A stretch of 64,000 nucleotides of DNA from Roridomyces roridus (Eukaryota > Basidiomycota > Agaricomycetes > Agaricales > Mycenaceae), in NCBI GenBank assembly GCA_029378245.1, contig JARKIF010000002.1, forward strand, positions 1,240,001 to 1,304,000, read 5' to 3'. Below the pieces are notes generated by a model. The model searched no databases and had not been told where the DNA came from. It was given only the letters and a program-made list of their open reading frames with translations. Positions within the stretch are counted from its first letter, which is position 1. The number at the start of each line of letters is the position of its first letter. Below are positions 23,488-34,128 of the stretch, in pieces. A program made the position numbers and the translations under genes.

Positions 23488-23804
23488 CTTGTTTTTCTTT
23501 TGTATCTTACTTACCAGTGGACATTTTTACGCGTGGCCGAGGACGGGATTCTTGTGAGACACACGGTGGCGTATCAGCGCTTGCGTGCCTGAAGCCAATC
23601 TTGTTTGCGGCACCGGCTGCCGGAACCCGGCCGCAGCGGGATTTAGACACGCCGAACTTCCTTTTTTGTCGTCAGGCGTTGCATTATTTGCGAATGTTTC
23701 CGGCCCGGTTCAACAGCTCCCGGCCAGTCTGTCCCGGACCGCCCACTTCTGACGCGGTGACTTATAAAAAGAAGACGTGAAGCCAATGTGGGCAGCTCAC
23801 CACC
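23488..23804. promoter_or_regulatory. DapA-family gene upstream region with TATAAAA
   Basis: No gene in 317 nt. TATAAAA at 23763-23769 is 42 nt before the aldolase ATG. Confidence 0.5.
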
Positions 23805-24846
23805 ATGTCTCCTGCACGGCCCTTTACCAACGGTGTCTACTGCCCGCTCATCACTCCCTTCAAAGCCGATGACGAGTCTGTCGACTTTGACGCGCTCACG
23901 GCCCAGGTCGTTCGCCTGGCTGCCGCGCGCATGGGCATTGTCCTCCTCGGGACCAACGGCGAGGCCTCCCATCTGAGCGACAAAGAGCGTGCTGCCGTCA
24001 TCCGTGCCTCGCGCGACGCCCTCGACTCGAAAGGCTTCACCCATGTACCCATCCTGGCTGGCACTGGCACCGGTAGTGCAAAGGAGACCGTCCGTCTCTG
24101 CCACGAAGCTCGCGACGCGGGGGCAGACTACGTTATCGTCATCCCGCCAGGCTACTTTTCTTTCGCGATCGGCCGCGATCTCCCCTCGCTCAAGAAATTC
24201 TTCCTCCAAGTCCTCGATGGTAGCCCACTCCCAGTCATGATATACAACTTTCCTGGCGCCGCCTCTGGCATCGACTTCAACTCGGACTTCCTCATCGAGC
24301 TCTCGGAGCATCAGAATTGCTTTGGTGCAAAGGTGACAACCGCAATCTTCTTTACCTTATTGTTTTTCATCTGCTGACCCCCCTCGTTTTACACAGCTGA
24401 CCTGCGCAAGCATCGGCAAAACGCACCGCCTGTGCTCACATACCCAATCCGAGGCCTACAAATCGAGGCACCCACTTCAGTACTTCGTAATGCCCGGTTA
24501 CTCTGATATCCTCCTCCCCGCACTCGTGTCCCGCGCATCGGGATGTATAACAGGCACGGGGAACGTGCTCCCCAAGACCATCGTCAAACTCTACGATGTG
24601 GCCACTGCAGCCCTTACCGCAGGTGCTTCACTCGAGGAAGCTAGGGAGTTGCAGGATATCGTCGCAGAATCGGATTGGGCTATTGTCAAGGCAGGGATCG
24701 GAGGAACCAAGTATGCGATGGACAAGTACGTCCAGCCCGGTCTTGGTGGTGTGACCCGGGTGCCCCTACCTTACGCCGATGCTGGCATTGAGAGTATGCT
24801 GGAGACGGGACTGCAGCGCGGGTTGGCGTATGAGAATTCGTTGTAG
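23805..24846 (+). CDS. DHDPS/NAL-superfamily aldolase (DapA-like)
   Basis: Class I aldolase of the dihydrodipicolinate synthase/N-acetylneuraminate lyase superfamily, 325 aa in two exons (23805-24332, 24397-24846). The TIM-barrel signatures are NGVYCPLITPFKADDESVDF, LLGTNGEASHLSDKER (GTTGE-like phosphate/carboxylate loop), AGTGTGSAKETV, VIPPGYF, and VMIYNFPGA with the conserved Tyr. The Schiff-base Lys is probably in CFGAK, right at the intron, followed by LTCASIGKTHR. Fungi generally do not make lysine through DapA, so likely substrates are 2-keto-3-deoxy sugar acids or 4-hydroxy-2-oxoglutarate; a link with the KduD-like SDR 9 kb away is possible but unproven. Intact reading frame. Confidence 0.85.
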
Positions 24847-24916
24847 AAACCATAATCTAAAGTCGAGTGCTCTAACTCGCGTTATATTAAGAATGTAAGG
24901 GGAAAACTAAGCCTTT

Positions 24917-27298
24917 CTAAAGGTCAGCAGCGCGGCTCCTTGCCTCTGCCAAACTAAGCTCAATCGCAAACCGCAAATCATCATCCATATCCTCGTTCGC
25001 AGAAGGCATCACCCGGCTGTTGCTGGAAGCAAAGGAAGTCCCTGGACTCGGCACAGGCGAACGTCCGCCCAGAGGCGTGCTCCACGCCGACTTGGCCCTT
25101 GGCGACACAGAAGCGCGTGAGCTCGCACTGCTGCTCATGGCCGGAAAGTGCGCAGGAACCCTGGGCGGCGGCAGACTCCTCGGTGAAGGTGGCGATGGCG
25201 CCCATAACGCCTCTGTAGGCGAGGGCGCGGAGGAAGGCGGAGACGGGGAGAGTCTGCTTGCAGCGGGAGCAGGGACTTCGTCGAAATCCCCTTCAAACAC
25301 CCCCTCCTCAATGGGCGGACGTTGCCTCTCGCGCTCCATAGCCTCCTCTCGACTCAGCATAAGCACATACTCGACCGCCTCCACCTCATCCAGTCCCAAC
25401 GTCTCCAAGCCCGCCCGCTGCTCACGAGCACGCCCATACGCCCGTTGCGCGTACCTGCTTTCTTCCTGCAGCAGGTGCCGCGATTCTACTATTTCTTCGT
25501 TCATCTCTAATTGCTCTGCATCCACCTTGAGCTACAGGCAGCCAGCGAAAAAGAAAACTCACGATGATATTTACTCGTCCCCGTCCTCTCCCTCTTCTTG
25601 CCAGGACTTCCCCGCACCTTGAGTGCCCCTCCTTTCGGCACCGGTCCAGCACGAAAGGCCATAACCCGATCCCCCACCGCCACAAACATCGTCTCTCTAT
25701 CGGCCCCAAGGAGAATCTGCCTGACCTTGGGATCCTCCGCATTCAGAGCATCCATCAACGTCGGAGTCGCGCGTTTCCGGGGAATAGGCGTAGCCCAGAC
25801 GCGCAACAACTCGAGCGTAAGTGCATCCCACGCCTTGGTCGTCCCGCGTGCACACCCAGTGGCCAACGTCACCCCATTCCATGCAAGGGCAGTCACGCTC
25901 GCCCCATCTTCATATGCCTCGAATTTGTGCACCGGGAGGTCCTGATTCTTGTCCGCCCAGGCGTATATGCCCACACATCCGAGCTGCGTGCCGGTGATGA
26001 CGAGACTGTGTTCCTCTGGCTGGTCGGCGAAGGAGGGGAAGCAGCAAGTGATTGCCCCAAGTGCCGGGTCGCCAAAGTGGGAGACTTGTACAGAGTCGGT
26101 GGAAAAATCGACGTCGAATCTGTAGAACAAGTGGCTGTCGGTGTACGTGACGAGGAGGGCCGAGTTGTCAATGAAGAGTCCGGAAACTTGACGGTTTGCC
26201 TCTTCGCCGCGGATGGGGCAGGGAATGCTGATCTTCTGAACGGAGGTCGGGCCGACTGGTGACCAGACGATGATATCGCCGCTGCGCATGGCGGCTGCGA
26301 TAATATCCTTGTTCAATGCAGAAGCGACCTTGACGCATTTGTCTGGCGCATGGCATTCCGATGTCCAAACGCACTGAGGCGTCGCATCCCAGAGTTTGAC
26401 GCGGCCATCACCGCCGGCAGACACGGCGTTCGTGCCGTCCCAGATAGCGTGGAGGACAACACCAAAGTGCTGCTCCTCCACCTTGCACCGCGTGAACCTT
26501 GCAGCGGATCTCCTGCCCGCGTCCATGGCCTTGTTCGCCGCCGTAAACGCAACCTCGCCGTTTCGGAAACCCCAGACGATCTTGGCTGTTCCGCCGTCTG
26601 ATCCAAGCGCACAAGCCGAGACGTTGGGAGAGAACTCGGTGTTGGGGTTGCCGATCCCCAGGCCACCGCTGCCTGCTGCATCGAGGTATCCACGGAGGAC
26701 CGCGCCTGTGAACGGGAAACTGCGTGAGACGATGCCGTATTGGAGAGACGAGGTTATGAGGCCATGCGAGGGCATTGGGTGCATACTGAGCACGGTAGAA
26801 TTCAGGGGGTTGTGCGTCATGGTGTTGTTGGCGTTGCGGCATTTTTCCCAGCGTCTGTAGAGACATTAGATTTGAAATCTTGGCGATAAGGACTTGCCTT
26901 CGGAGGGAATAATGAACGATAAACTCTTGTCTCCAGGAGCCGCTATAGTATCTCCGGAGTAAAAGACACTTCGCATTATGCAAGTCGGTCTCGGGGCTGA
27001 CACCCAGGAGTTGCTGCGCAAAGGCACGGTGCCAAGTGTGGTCGTCCTTTACGTGATGGGACAGACGCAGATTGACCTGGCCGAGAGCGAGGAGATCCTT
27101 GGGATCGAGGTGCGAGGTGACCTGCGTAGCGATGAGTGGGACGTCGTAGTGAGTGAACAGGACAAGACTGACGTGAGTGAGACTCTCGCTTGGGATGTGG
27201 AGCAGTAGGAGTCCATATTGAGAGGCGGATGGTGATTCAGTGGGTTTCTTGTTGGTTAAAAGGCTTTGGGGGATAGTTAGTGAGGGGCTATTGAGCAT
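24917..27298 (-). CDS. F-box / WD40 protein with C-terminal ubiquitin-interacting motifs
   Basis: SCF-type adaptor. N terminus MLNSPSLTIPQSLL leads to an F-box LLLHIPSESLTHVTSHLDPKDLLALGQVNLRL that only becomes clean after removing a 51-nt GT-AG intron (27172-27122), which has no stop and keeps frame. After a further intron comes a seven-blade-like WD repeat region of about 420 aa (SACALGSDGGTAKIVWGFRNG, NAVSAGGDGRVKLWDATP, AVSGDIIVWSP-like, VTALAWNGVTLATGCARG). The C-terminal exon holds UIM-like helices VEAVEYVLMLSREEAMERE and DDDLRFAIELSLAEARSRA separated by a Pro/Ser-rich linker. UIMs bind ubiquitin, so the product may recognise ubiquitinated substrates. Intact frame throughout; the N-terminal Met is the first in frame. 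Confidence 0.85.
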
Positions 27299-27728
27299 AA
27301 ACGGTGGGAAGGGTCGAGCTGGGGCTTTGGCGCAGCTGATGTGCGCGATGAGAGGTCGAGTTGTGCAGAGTCACGAGTCAGAACGAATAATCTGATCGCC
27401 GCCTTGTTCGCACCATCTCCATGAACGGCGGCCATCCTTCAAGCAACCAAAATTCTATTGGCTCTGTGCAGATGCGACCCTTCGGCCTCTCCCAGCAACC
27501 AGTGCACAGTTCTCCCGCGTGAACGCGCTCTTGATGGTCGACAGCAACATTATTACATCGGCTGCGGAAATGGAATGCAACCCTTAAGTTCATTTATCCA
27601 GCAGAGGCATCATTGCTTCTCAACCTCGACCACTTTTTTCTGTCTGTCGCAGGCGACCTGTCTGTCTTTGAACCTTGTGCGCCACAAAATACTTAAATTA
27701 ATGCCGACTTGCGTCTTACGGTCCACTC
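27299..27728. promoter_or_regulatory. Divergent intergenic region, F-box/WD40 and membrane protein 2
   Basis: 430 nt between divergent starts with no convincing frame. It presumably carries both promoters. Confidence 0.4.
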
Positions 27729-28654
27729 ATGAGCAGCAGCGACTTTACCTTCGTCTTGGGCAGCTCTGCAGAGAGCACTGTGATTATTGAGCTGTCTCAC
27801 TCGGCGTCTGCCACGAGTTCCAGGGGTGGGGGTGGAAGTACAGGTGGTGGTGGTGGAAATACAGGTGGAGGAAATAACGGTGGAGGAGGAGGTGGAAGTG
27901 GTAATGGAGGGTTCTTCCAACCGCCTCCTCCGTTCTTCACCCCACCTCCTTCTGAATCCCCTCTCAGCACTACGACTTGTAAGTGGTATCACAGTTCAAG
28001 CATCAGCACTCACCTCAGCACCCACAGCTGCTTCGAGCACCGCGTCCGAGACCACCGCTTCCGCCATCCGTACGTCTCAATATACTCATAAATTCATTAT
28101 GCTCAACTCGGAATAGTTGCTTCCACAAATGCACCTCAATCCAGTTCTTCCCGAAATAATGCATCCCTCGGCATCATCATCGGCGCCAGTGTCGGCGGTA
28201 TGGTGCTCGGCGCTCTCGTAGTCGCTCTCTTTTTCTTATGGTGGCGTCGCCGTGCCCAACGCAAGATCGACCGGCCGCTGGCATATAACAACAATTACAC
28301 CTCCGACGAAGGTGCGTCCCGTGTCCATCTATCTTACGAATTGCCTTGACACAATATATGTATCCAGAGCGAAAAGTATCCTCTTTGGACATCGACATAC
28401 CCGCACCACCCCCGTCCGCACGGCGCAACACCAGAGTCACCGACTGGATCAGGCGCAACAACGTCGTCTCCGTGTCCACCATCTCCTCATTCTCCTCCCC
28501 GACCCTCCTGGACTCCGCCTCGGCGGGCAATCGCACGTCCGTCAGTCAGTACTCACAGTACAGCGGCGTGGCTAGCGGCGCGTCGGGAAGTCTCAAGCCG
28601 ACCCAGCCAGAGGGCCGTCCGCGGCCACCTGGGTTGCATGTCATCAACGAGTGA
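27729..28654 (+). CDS. Single-pass membrane protein with Gly-rich ectodomain, paralogue 2
   Basis: Same plan as the gene at 22606. MSSSDFTFVLGSSAESTVIIELSHSAS precedes a Gly-rich run (about 27825-27915, GGGGSTGGGGGNTGG), a proline block FFQPPPPFFTPPPSES, and Ser/Thr-rich SSASALTSAPTAASST. After introns at ~27978 and ~28070 comes the membrane helix SLGIIIGASVGGMVLGALVV with WWRRRAQRK as stop-transfer, then a tail SSLDIDIPAPPPSARRNTRV, TDWIRRNNVVSV, ending RPRPPGLHVINE (compare PPDLYRINE in paralogue 1). It is convergent with MYND gene 2, only 82 nt between stops. A surface or wall-sensor role is inference. Confidence 0.68.
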
Positions 28655-28736
28655 AAATAATCGACTTGTGTATGAATTCAAGTGTATTTGTTATCCTGTT
28701 TTCGATTCCTTTGCCAATAATATTTGCATTCGTCAT

Positions 28737-30648
28737 TTACTCTTTCACCCACACATGCGAACGCGACCTAGGGCTCAGCAACTCGTCCACTTCAGCAACA
28801 CGTCCCAAGGACCTCAACTCTTCTCGTCCACTCTTCACTTTCGCGTAAACGGCTGCTACCCGCTCCTCCCCTTTACGGCGCGGTAGAACACCAATCGAGA
28901 TATTCCTGTCAAGCGTGCTGAAATCGACTTGAAAGTGCAGATTCTCTGTCGAGTTCTTGAGTAATGGGTTCTTCTGGATCCGTTCCTTGAGAGATTTGAC
29001 GTTCTTCCTGATTTCGAATTCAGCGAGCTCGCGGACGAATTCGCGGTCTGATACAGGGTAGATTTCTGTCCGCTGTTAAGAGTCCAAGTTGTCGCAAGGA
29101 ATGGGCAACGCCTACCGGGTCCGGCCTCCTTGATGCATCGGCGCTTGTGTTTTGGCCAATCAAGTTGTTGGCACTCTCGACTGCAATATCTAAACCCTCG
29201 TGAATACGTGCCCTCTCAATGCATATACGCACCTCTGGTATTCGCATTTGCCGCATCTTTGCAGTTTGATCGGCTCATCGACATCGTTCGTCGGGCACTG
29301 CAAGTGAAGATAAACCGACATGCCACCAAATAAATGTCGATGTTACCTCCGTACGACCGCAGGGGTGCAAGATCTCATCGAGTTCATGTTTGAACTTAAG
29401 GGTCTCCAGGTAGAACTCGCGAAGAGTCTCCCACTCGTGTAATTCATTGCTCTTCCGAATTTCGTCGTAGCTTGCCAAAAATCCGGCTTTAGTCTCCGAC
29501 CGCTCAATTGCATGCAGGACAGATCGGAAAGCGAGAGCCGGAGCTGTAAACTGGGTCTTTAGCTTGTCCATTTTACACCGACGACCTCACCCACCGATAA
29601 CATTAACGACCACCTCGGCGATGACATCGCAACAGTAGTCGTCGGATTGGAACGCAATACGCGCATCATACAAGGAGAGCAGGAGGCCCTTGTTGATTGC
29701 TTGGACTAGCGGCTTCACCGACATGCCGGAGAGCAGATGCGGGGTGAGAATGCACTCGATGCACGCAGCTACGGCCTCTGCATCCTTGGCTTTCTTGGTA
29801 AATGCATCTACACCGAGAATGGCGACAGATAGAGTATCCACTTCGTGCATGGCATCGCGGAATGTCGGGTTTTTGACAAGGAACTCGATAAAGTAGAGCT
29901 GACTGTGGACAGACTTGGCAACGGGGGGGACGGAGGATACGAGGCGTCGGAAATGGTCGGTGGCGGCCTGCATGATATTCTTCGCTCCTCCGCCAATGGC
30001 CTTGATCAACGTGGAGAGCACAGAGTCGTTGGAGGCGTTGTCGTTTAATAGGTGATACATGGTGAAGGTCAATTCGCTGTGAACGAAATTCCGCCGTCCT
30101 GGAATCTCCAAATCCTCGAACCAGAGCCTCCCGATGAGGGAAAGAATGTCAGGAATGACCAATTGCTTTGCGAGAGGCACCGAATCCGCACACCCAAGGA
30201 GCACGTCGACCAATCCGACCGTAATCACTTGGCGCGTCAAGCGGCTGAGCGGCCTTCCTTCGTTGCCGATGGTCTCGTTGAGATCCTCACCGCAGTTGAA
30301 GAGGAATAGCATCCATTGCCACACGCCAGCGGCCCACAGCTGGAGCATCATGGGGCGCAACTCGGGATTCTGATCGACCAAGTACGCGAGTCGTGAAAAG
30401 AGTAAAAGCGCGTCATAGGCGGCCTCGACGGCTTTGAGGTCTGCCTCTGTCAAGAGTTTAGTGCAGGTCTTATCAATGGAAGGCTTTCCGTCAGGCAAAC
30501 GGTCAGCATTGAGATCGAGTTGCAATCGTTTCTTAACAGAAAACGAGGCGAGAAAAGTGGCAGGCAGTTTCTTTTGGCGGGTGGCAAGCGTGAGGCGGTC
30601 TACTTCACCCGCGATCGCGGTTGAAGAAGGGATTGTGCGTGCAGACAT
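28737..30648 (-). CDS. MYND-type zinc finger protein, paralogue 2
   Basis: Paralogue of the gene at 20225, opposite orientation. MSARTIPSSTAIAGEVDRLT, then shared blocks LPATFLASFSVKKRLQLDLNADRLPD, TCTKLLTEADLKAVEAAYDALLLF, LNETIGNEGRPLSR, LYFIEFLVKNPTFRDAMHE. Further exons give LAFRSVLHAIERSETKAGFL and the MYND finger CPTNDVDEPIKLQRCGKCEYQR joined over an intron to YCSRECQQLDWPKHKRRC. A last exon YPVSDREFVRELAEFEIRK...VDFSTLDRNISIGVL...HVWVKE ends at 28737. The frame is intact and gives a better template than paralogue 1 for placing the C-terminal exon. Function unknown. Confidence 0.82.
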
Positions 30649-30767
30649 GGATTCGTGAAAGCAAGCTTATGATCGCGAAAGAAAAGTGATGACGCGTCCA
30701 AAATCTCCGCCTTTCTATTGATGGGTAAATATTACAGTGTAGCCCTTTTTACAGGAAATTCGTGATT

Positions 30768-31860
30768 TTATGCGACGAGAACCCCACGGTAGCGCATCTT
30801 TCCGTCGCGCAGCTTCTGCATGCCCGCTACGACACCATCCTTGGTCATAGGGAACGTCTCGATGATGGGCTTGACCTGATGCTTGGCGGCAAATGCGAGC
30901 ATGCGGTTGTGGACAGAGCGGGCGGCGACGCAGGAGCCCTGGATCGTGACACCGCGGGTGACAACGGGAAAAGCGGGGATGTCAATGTTGCCGAATTCGA
31001 CGGTGAGAGGGTAGATGGAGCCGCAGGGGCGGACGAGGCTGGTGAGCCTGCATTGGATGGTTAGTAGTTATCAAGAAGCTACAGTTGAGGACACTCACAG
31101 TGCCCAGTTAGCCTTGAAGTTGGTGGTGACGATCAGGTGGTCGAGCGGCTTGCCAATGTTGAGCTCCTTGGCATCGGCCGTGGCATAGAACTCGCTAGCG
31201 CCGAGACGCAGAGCCTCAGCGCGCTTGGCGTCGGTACCAGAGAAGACGACGACGGTGGAACCCATCTTGGCCAAGAACTGGATGGCCAAGTGGCCGAGAC
31301 CACCGACACCGACAACACCGACGCGGTCAGTGGGACGAATGTTGTAGGTCTCGATGATGTTGAAGACGGTAGCACCACCACACATGAGGGGAGCAGCGAA
31401 TTCAGGTGCAATGCCTTCGGGTACGTGGAAGACGAAGGACGCGTCCCAGATGGCGTGCGAGCCGAAGGATCCCTGGTGGAAGTTGTGCATCCCATACAGC
31501 TCACGGTTTTCGCAGTACTGGTCGTGGCCTGGTGAATCTCATTAGAAATGCATCAACAAGAAGGACATCGCGTCACTCACCGACGTAGCACTCCTCGCAG
31601 GCACCGCAGGTCTTGTGGGTGTAGCCCCACCCGACGAGGTCACCGACCTTGAAGTCCTTGACCTGCTCACCGATCTGCTGGACGATGCCGACGCCCTCGT
31701 GGCCCAGGACCATGTCGGCGCCCTTGTAGTGCTCATCGGTACCACAGATGCCAGAGTGGGTGATCTTGATGAGGACCTGGTTGCCCTTGGGAGGGTCGGC
31801 GTGTGTGATGGCCTCGACGATGCCGCTGGGGCCGCCCTTGTATACGGTGAAGTCCGGCAT
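30768..31860 (-). CDS. NADP-type zinc alcohol dehydrogenase, ADH2
   Basis: Medium-chain zinc ADH of the CAD/ADH6-7 type. Start 31860 (MPDFTVYKGGPSGIVEAITH); catalytic site HSGICGTDEHYKGADMVLGHEG; structural cluster TCGACEECYVG completed after an intron by HDQYCENRELYG; Rossmann VGVGGLGHLAIQFLAKMG; C terminus KMRYRGVLVA with stop at 30770-30768. Three exons at the same positions as ADH1 and ADH3. The protein differs from ADH3 at few positions, indicating recent duplication or conversion. Intact. The shared box GCTTATAAGG lies about 80 nt upstream. Confidence 0.92.
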
Positions 31861-31939
31861 TGTTCTAGTAGTTGTGGGTGGTGGAGTGGGGTGGTATTGG
31901 TGGTAGGGATTGAGGATTGCAGATCGCTATTACTCGTCG

Positions 31940-31949
31940 CCTTATAAGC
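31940..31949 (-). promoter_or_regulatory. GCTTATAAGG box upstream of ADH2
   Basis: Read on the minus strand this is GCTTATAAGG, about 80 nt before the ADH2 ATG, identical to the box at 44354-44363 before ADH3 and one base from the ADH1 box. Confidence 0.5.
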
Positions 31950-34128
31950 CGGTTCAGATTCTCCATGATCAGAAGGGGTTAAGTTACGCACCGAGTTGTC
32001 CGGTGTTCACTGTGGCTACTTTGTTCTCGGCGTTTCATTGGGTCGCCGGTTGCTTTTCATAGCTCAGGCCAGCTCGGGGAGCTGACATAGGCCTTCGGAA
32101 TTGATGAATAGAACTTATTAGCAGCCACCCTCGTTTTGCTTGTGTCTCTAATATTTTTGCTGGGGTGGAGTGTGGAGCATGATAAGAATCATAATTCCGG
32201 GCAAGCGAGCCATGCCGCGTAGCTTGCCGAGACTTCACCACCCTTGCAGTCGTGTTGTTAGACCAGAGGAATTGCGAAAATTTCACTCTTGAAGGCCTGC
32301 TCGTCGCCGGATTCAACATCCCGCCGTTGAGTTCTTGGCTGATCCCACACACAAGCAAGCCGTGTTTCGGCAGACAACAAATGATTTGCAATCACTGAAT
32401 TTTCTTGCTTCATTTTGCTCCATCACAGTTTTGTTTTGCTCAGAAATATCTCGGCAAAGGGGTTGCTTGGTGGTTGCTAATAAGCTCTAATGAAACATAG
32501 ATCGGGCAGGAGGGTCGGTCTACCACCGAGGAACCACAGTTATTCAGCCTTTCTCACTTCTCCGTCCCGGTCCACGATGTGTACCATTGCGAGGGCACTC
32601 GTCGGGCAGTAGATGTAGATGATAATTCGACTCGATCGATCTTGATTTATTTACCGGCGGAAAAGTCCCCTTGGTCCAAGCCGTGAACACGCGTTCGTGA
32701 CCTGACTAAAATCGTTTTCAGGCGCCGCTTGGGCGCCGCGCCCCCTAGAAGTCGTTAAAAACGGAATGAAAACCCTGAAAACCGCCGCGACAACGTTAAC
32801 GGCGTCTTGAAGATTATGTAGCTGTGGAGCTTTCTGATATTTTTCAACCGGTGGCGTTGTTCCTTGGATGGAAAAGAAACGGCGGAGATGGTAGAGGAGA
32901 CAGCCGAAGATTCAAGGATCGACAACGGGGATCATTTGATTGGCCGATTCCTCGTTCGGGCAGATATTGCCGACGCTCCGACCCGTTTGCGTCTTTTCTG
33001 ACGAACCGCTTCCACGCAAGGATCAGGATTCAAAGCCGGAGCAATGCGTTGCGGCCCCAATGGTATCATGCGCGCTCGTTCGAGGGTACGTCACTCCATG
33101 GTGGTCTGGAGGAGGAGATGGGTCCGTACCTGATTTTCCTGTCTGATTGGCCAATTCCTCGTAGGCGCTATGACGGCTCATAGTGTGTTTTCTGGTGAGG
33201 AATGATCTGGAATGATAGGGAATGATCTACGTCACTTGCGGAGTCCGGCCATATTAGGAAGCCGTAGGATCGACTTGATTGTCCTGCACGACACAAGTCG
33301 CGCGTTGTTGACGCACTTGCTTGCGGTCCAGGTATCAGTTGTAAGCAGCCGGAGCAGATCGTCGAATCTTTGATACCACCGCCAGCCGCTTGCGGTCAAG
33401 AAGTGAGAAGGAGCAGAGGTCGGAGTAGAGACCAGGCGAAGGAAAGGATGCTCCAGTCAGCGTATATGTACTCAATCGGAGTCTATATGGATCGCACTGT
33501 CTGACAGGGAGGAAGATCATAAGAGAAGGATGGATTGGATTGGATGAGGGGCTGGAGCGTCGATACTTGTCTGTGTGCAGCGGTGTTCCAGGGAACAGCA
33601 TCATAAGACCAAGACTCGGAGATGCCGCTGGCGCCTTGGTACAGTTACTCAGCGCCATACTTCCGCGAAGATTGCTGGACAAACCTGCAAGGAATCTCCG
33701 ACAGAGGCTCTCTCCTCGGAGGACAGTAAACTGAGCCAAACTGGGGATTGCAGACAGACCGCGCGGTGAGCTCAAGTAGGAGAATGGACCGCGGAACAAG
33801 TGAACCGGAGTCCATGTCGAGTCCCGTCTTAAAACGCGAAGTGGGTACCGTACCAGTGTGCACGAGTCGTCCAAGTGCCGGTAGGGTAGTTGAAGTGATT
33901 CTTGGACAGACGCCATTTGGACGCCATTTGGCCTCATAGGCTCATTTGGTAGTCAGTCAGTTGGGACCGGGCGTCCTCAACCCGCGCCAAGCGGCTGTTG
34001 CCCTTGATGTCGTTGATGCATGCGCAGATGCTGCCATGTGGAAAATTGAATTGAAAGTTGGCGCGCTATCTTTCAGCTGCTATAACTGCAAGTAGGTGGG
34101 CTTGCGATAAGGAAGACGCCTTCAAGCC
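31950..34128. other. Gene-poor region upstream of the ABC transporter
   Basis: About 2.2 kb in which I find no supported gene. A 200-codon minus-strand frame (33335-33937) and a 119-codon plus-strand frame (32824-33183) show no domain, no splice continuity and Ser/Pro/Arg-biased composition as expected of chance frames. Small direct repeats occur (GACGCCATTTG near 33908 and 33919; GATTGGCCRATTCCTCGT near 32938 and 33145). It may contain decayed transposon or pseudogene sequence. Confidence 0.4.

Noticed and set aside
25020..25622. 200-codon plus-strand frame
   Set aside because: Antisense to the UIM-containing C-terminal exon of the F-box/WD40 gene.
32824..33183. 119-codon plus-strand frame
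   Set aside because: No recognisable motif and begins in repeated sequence; not enough to call a gene.
33335..33937. 200-codon minus-strand frame
   Set aside because: No domain, no supporting splice signals, composition typical of chance; left in the gene-poor region description.
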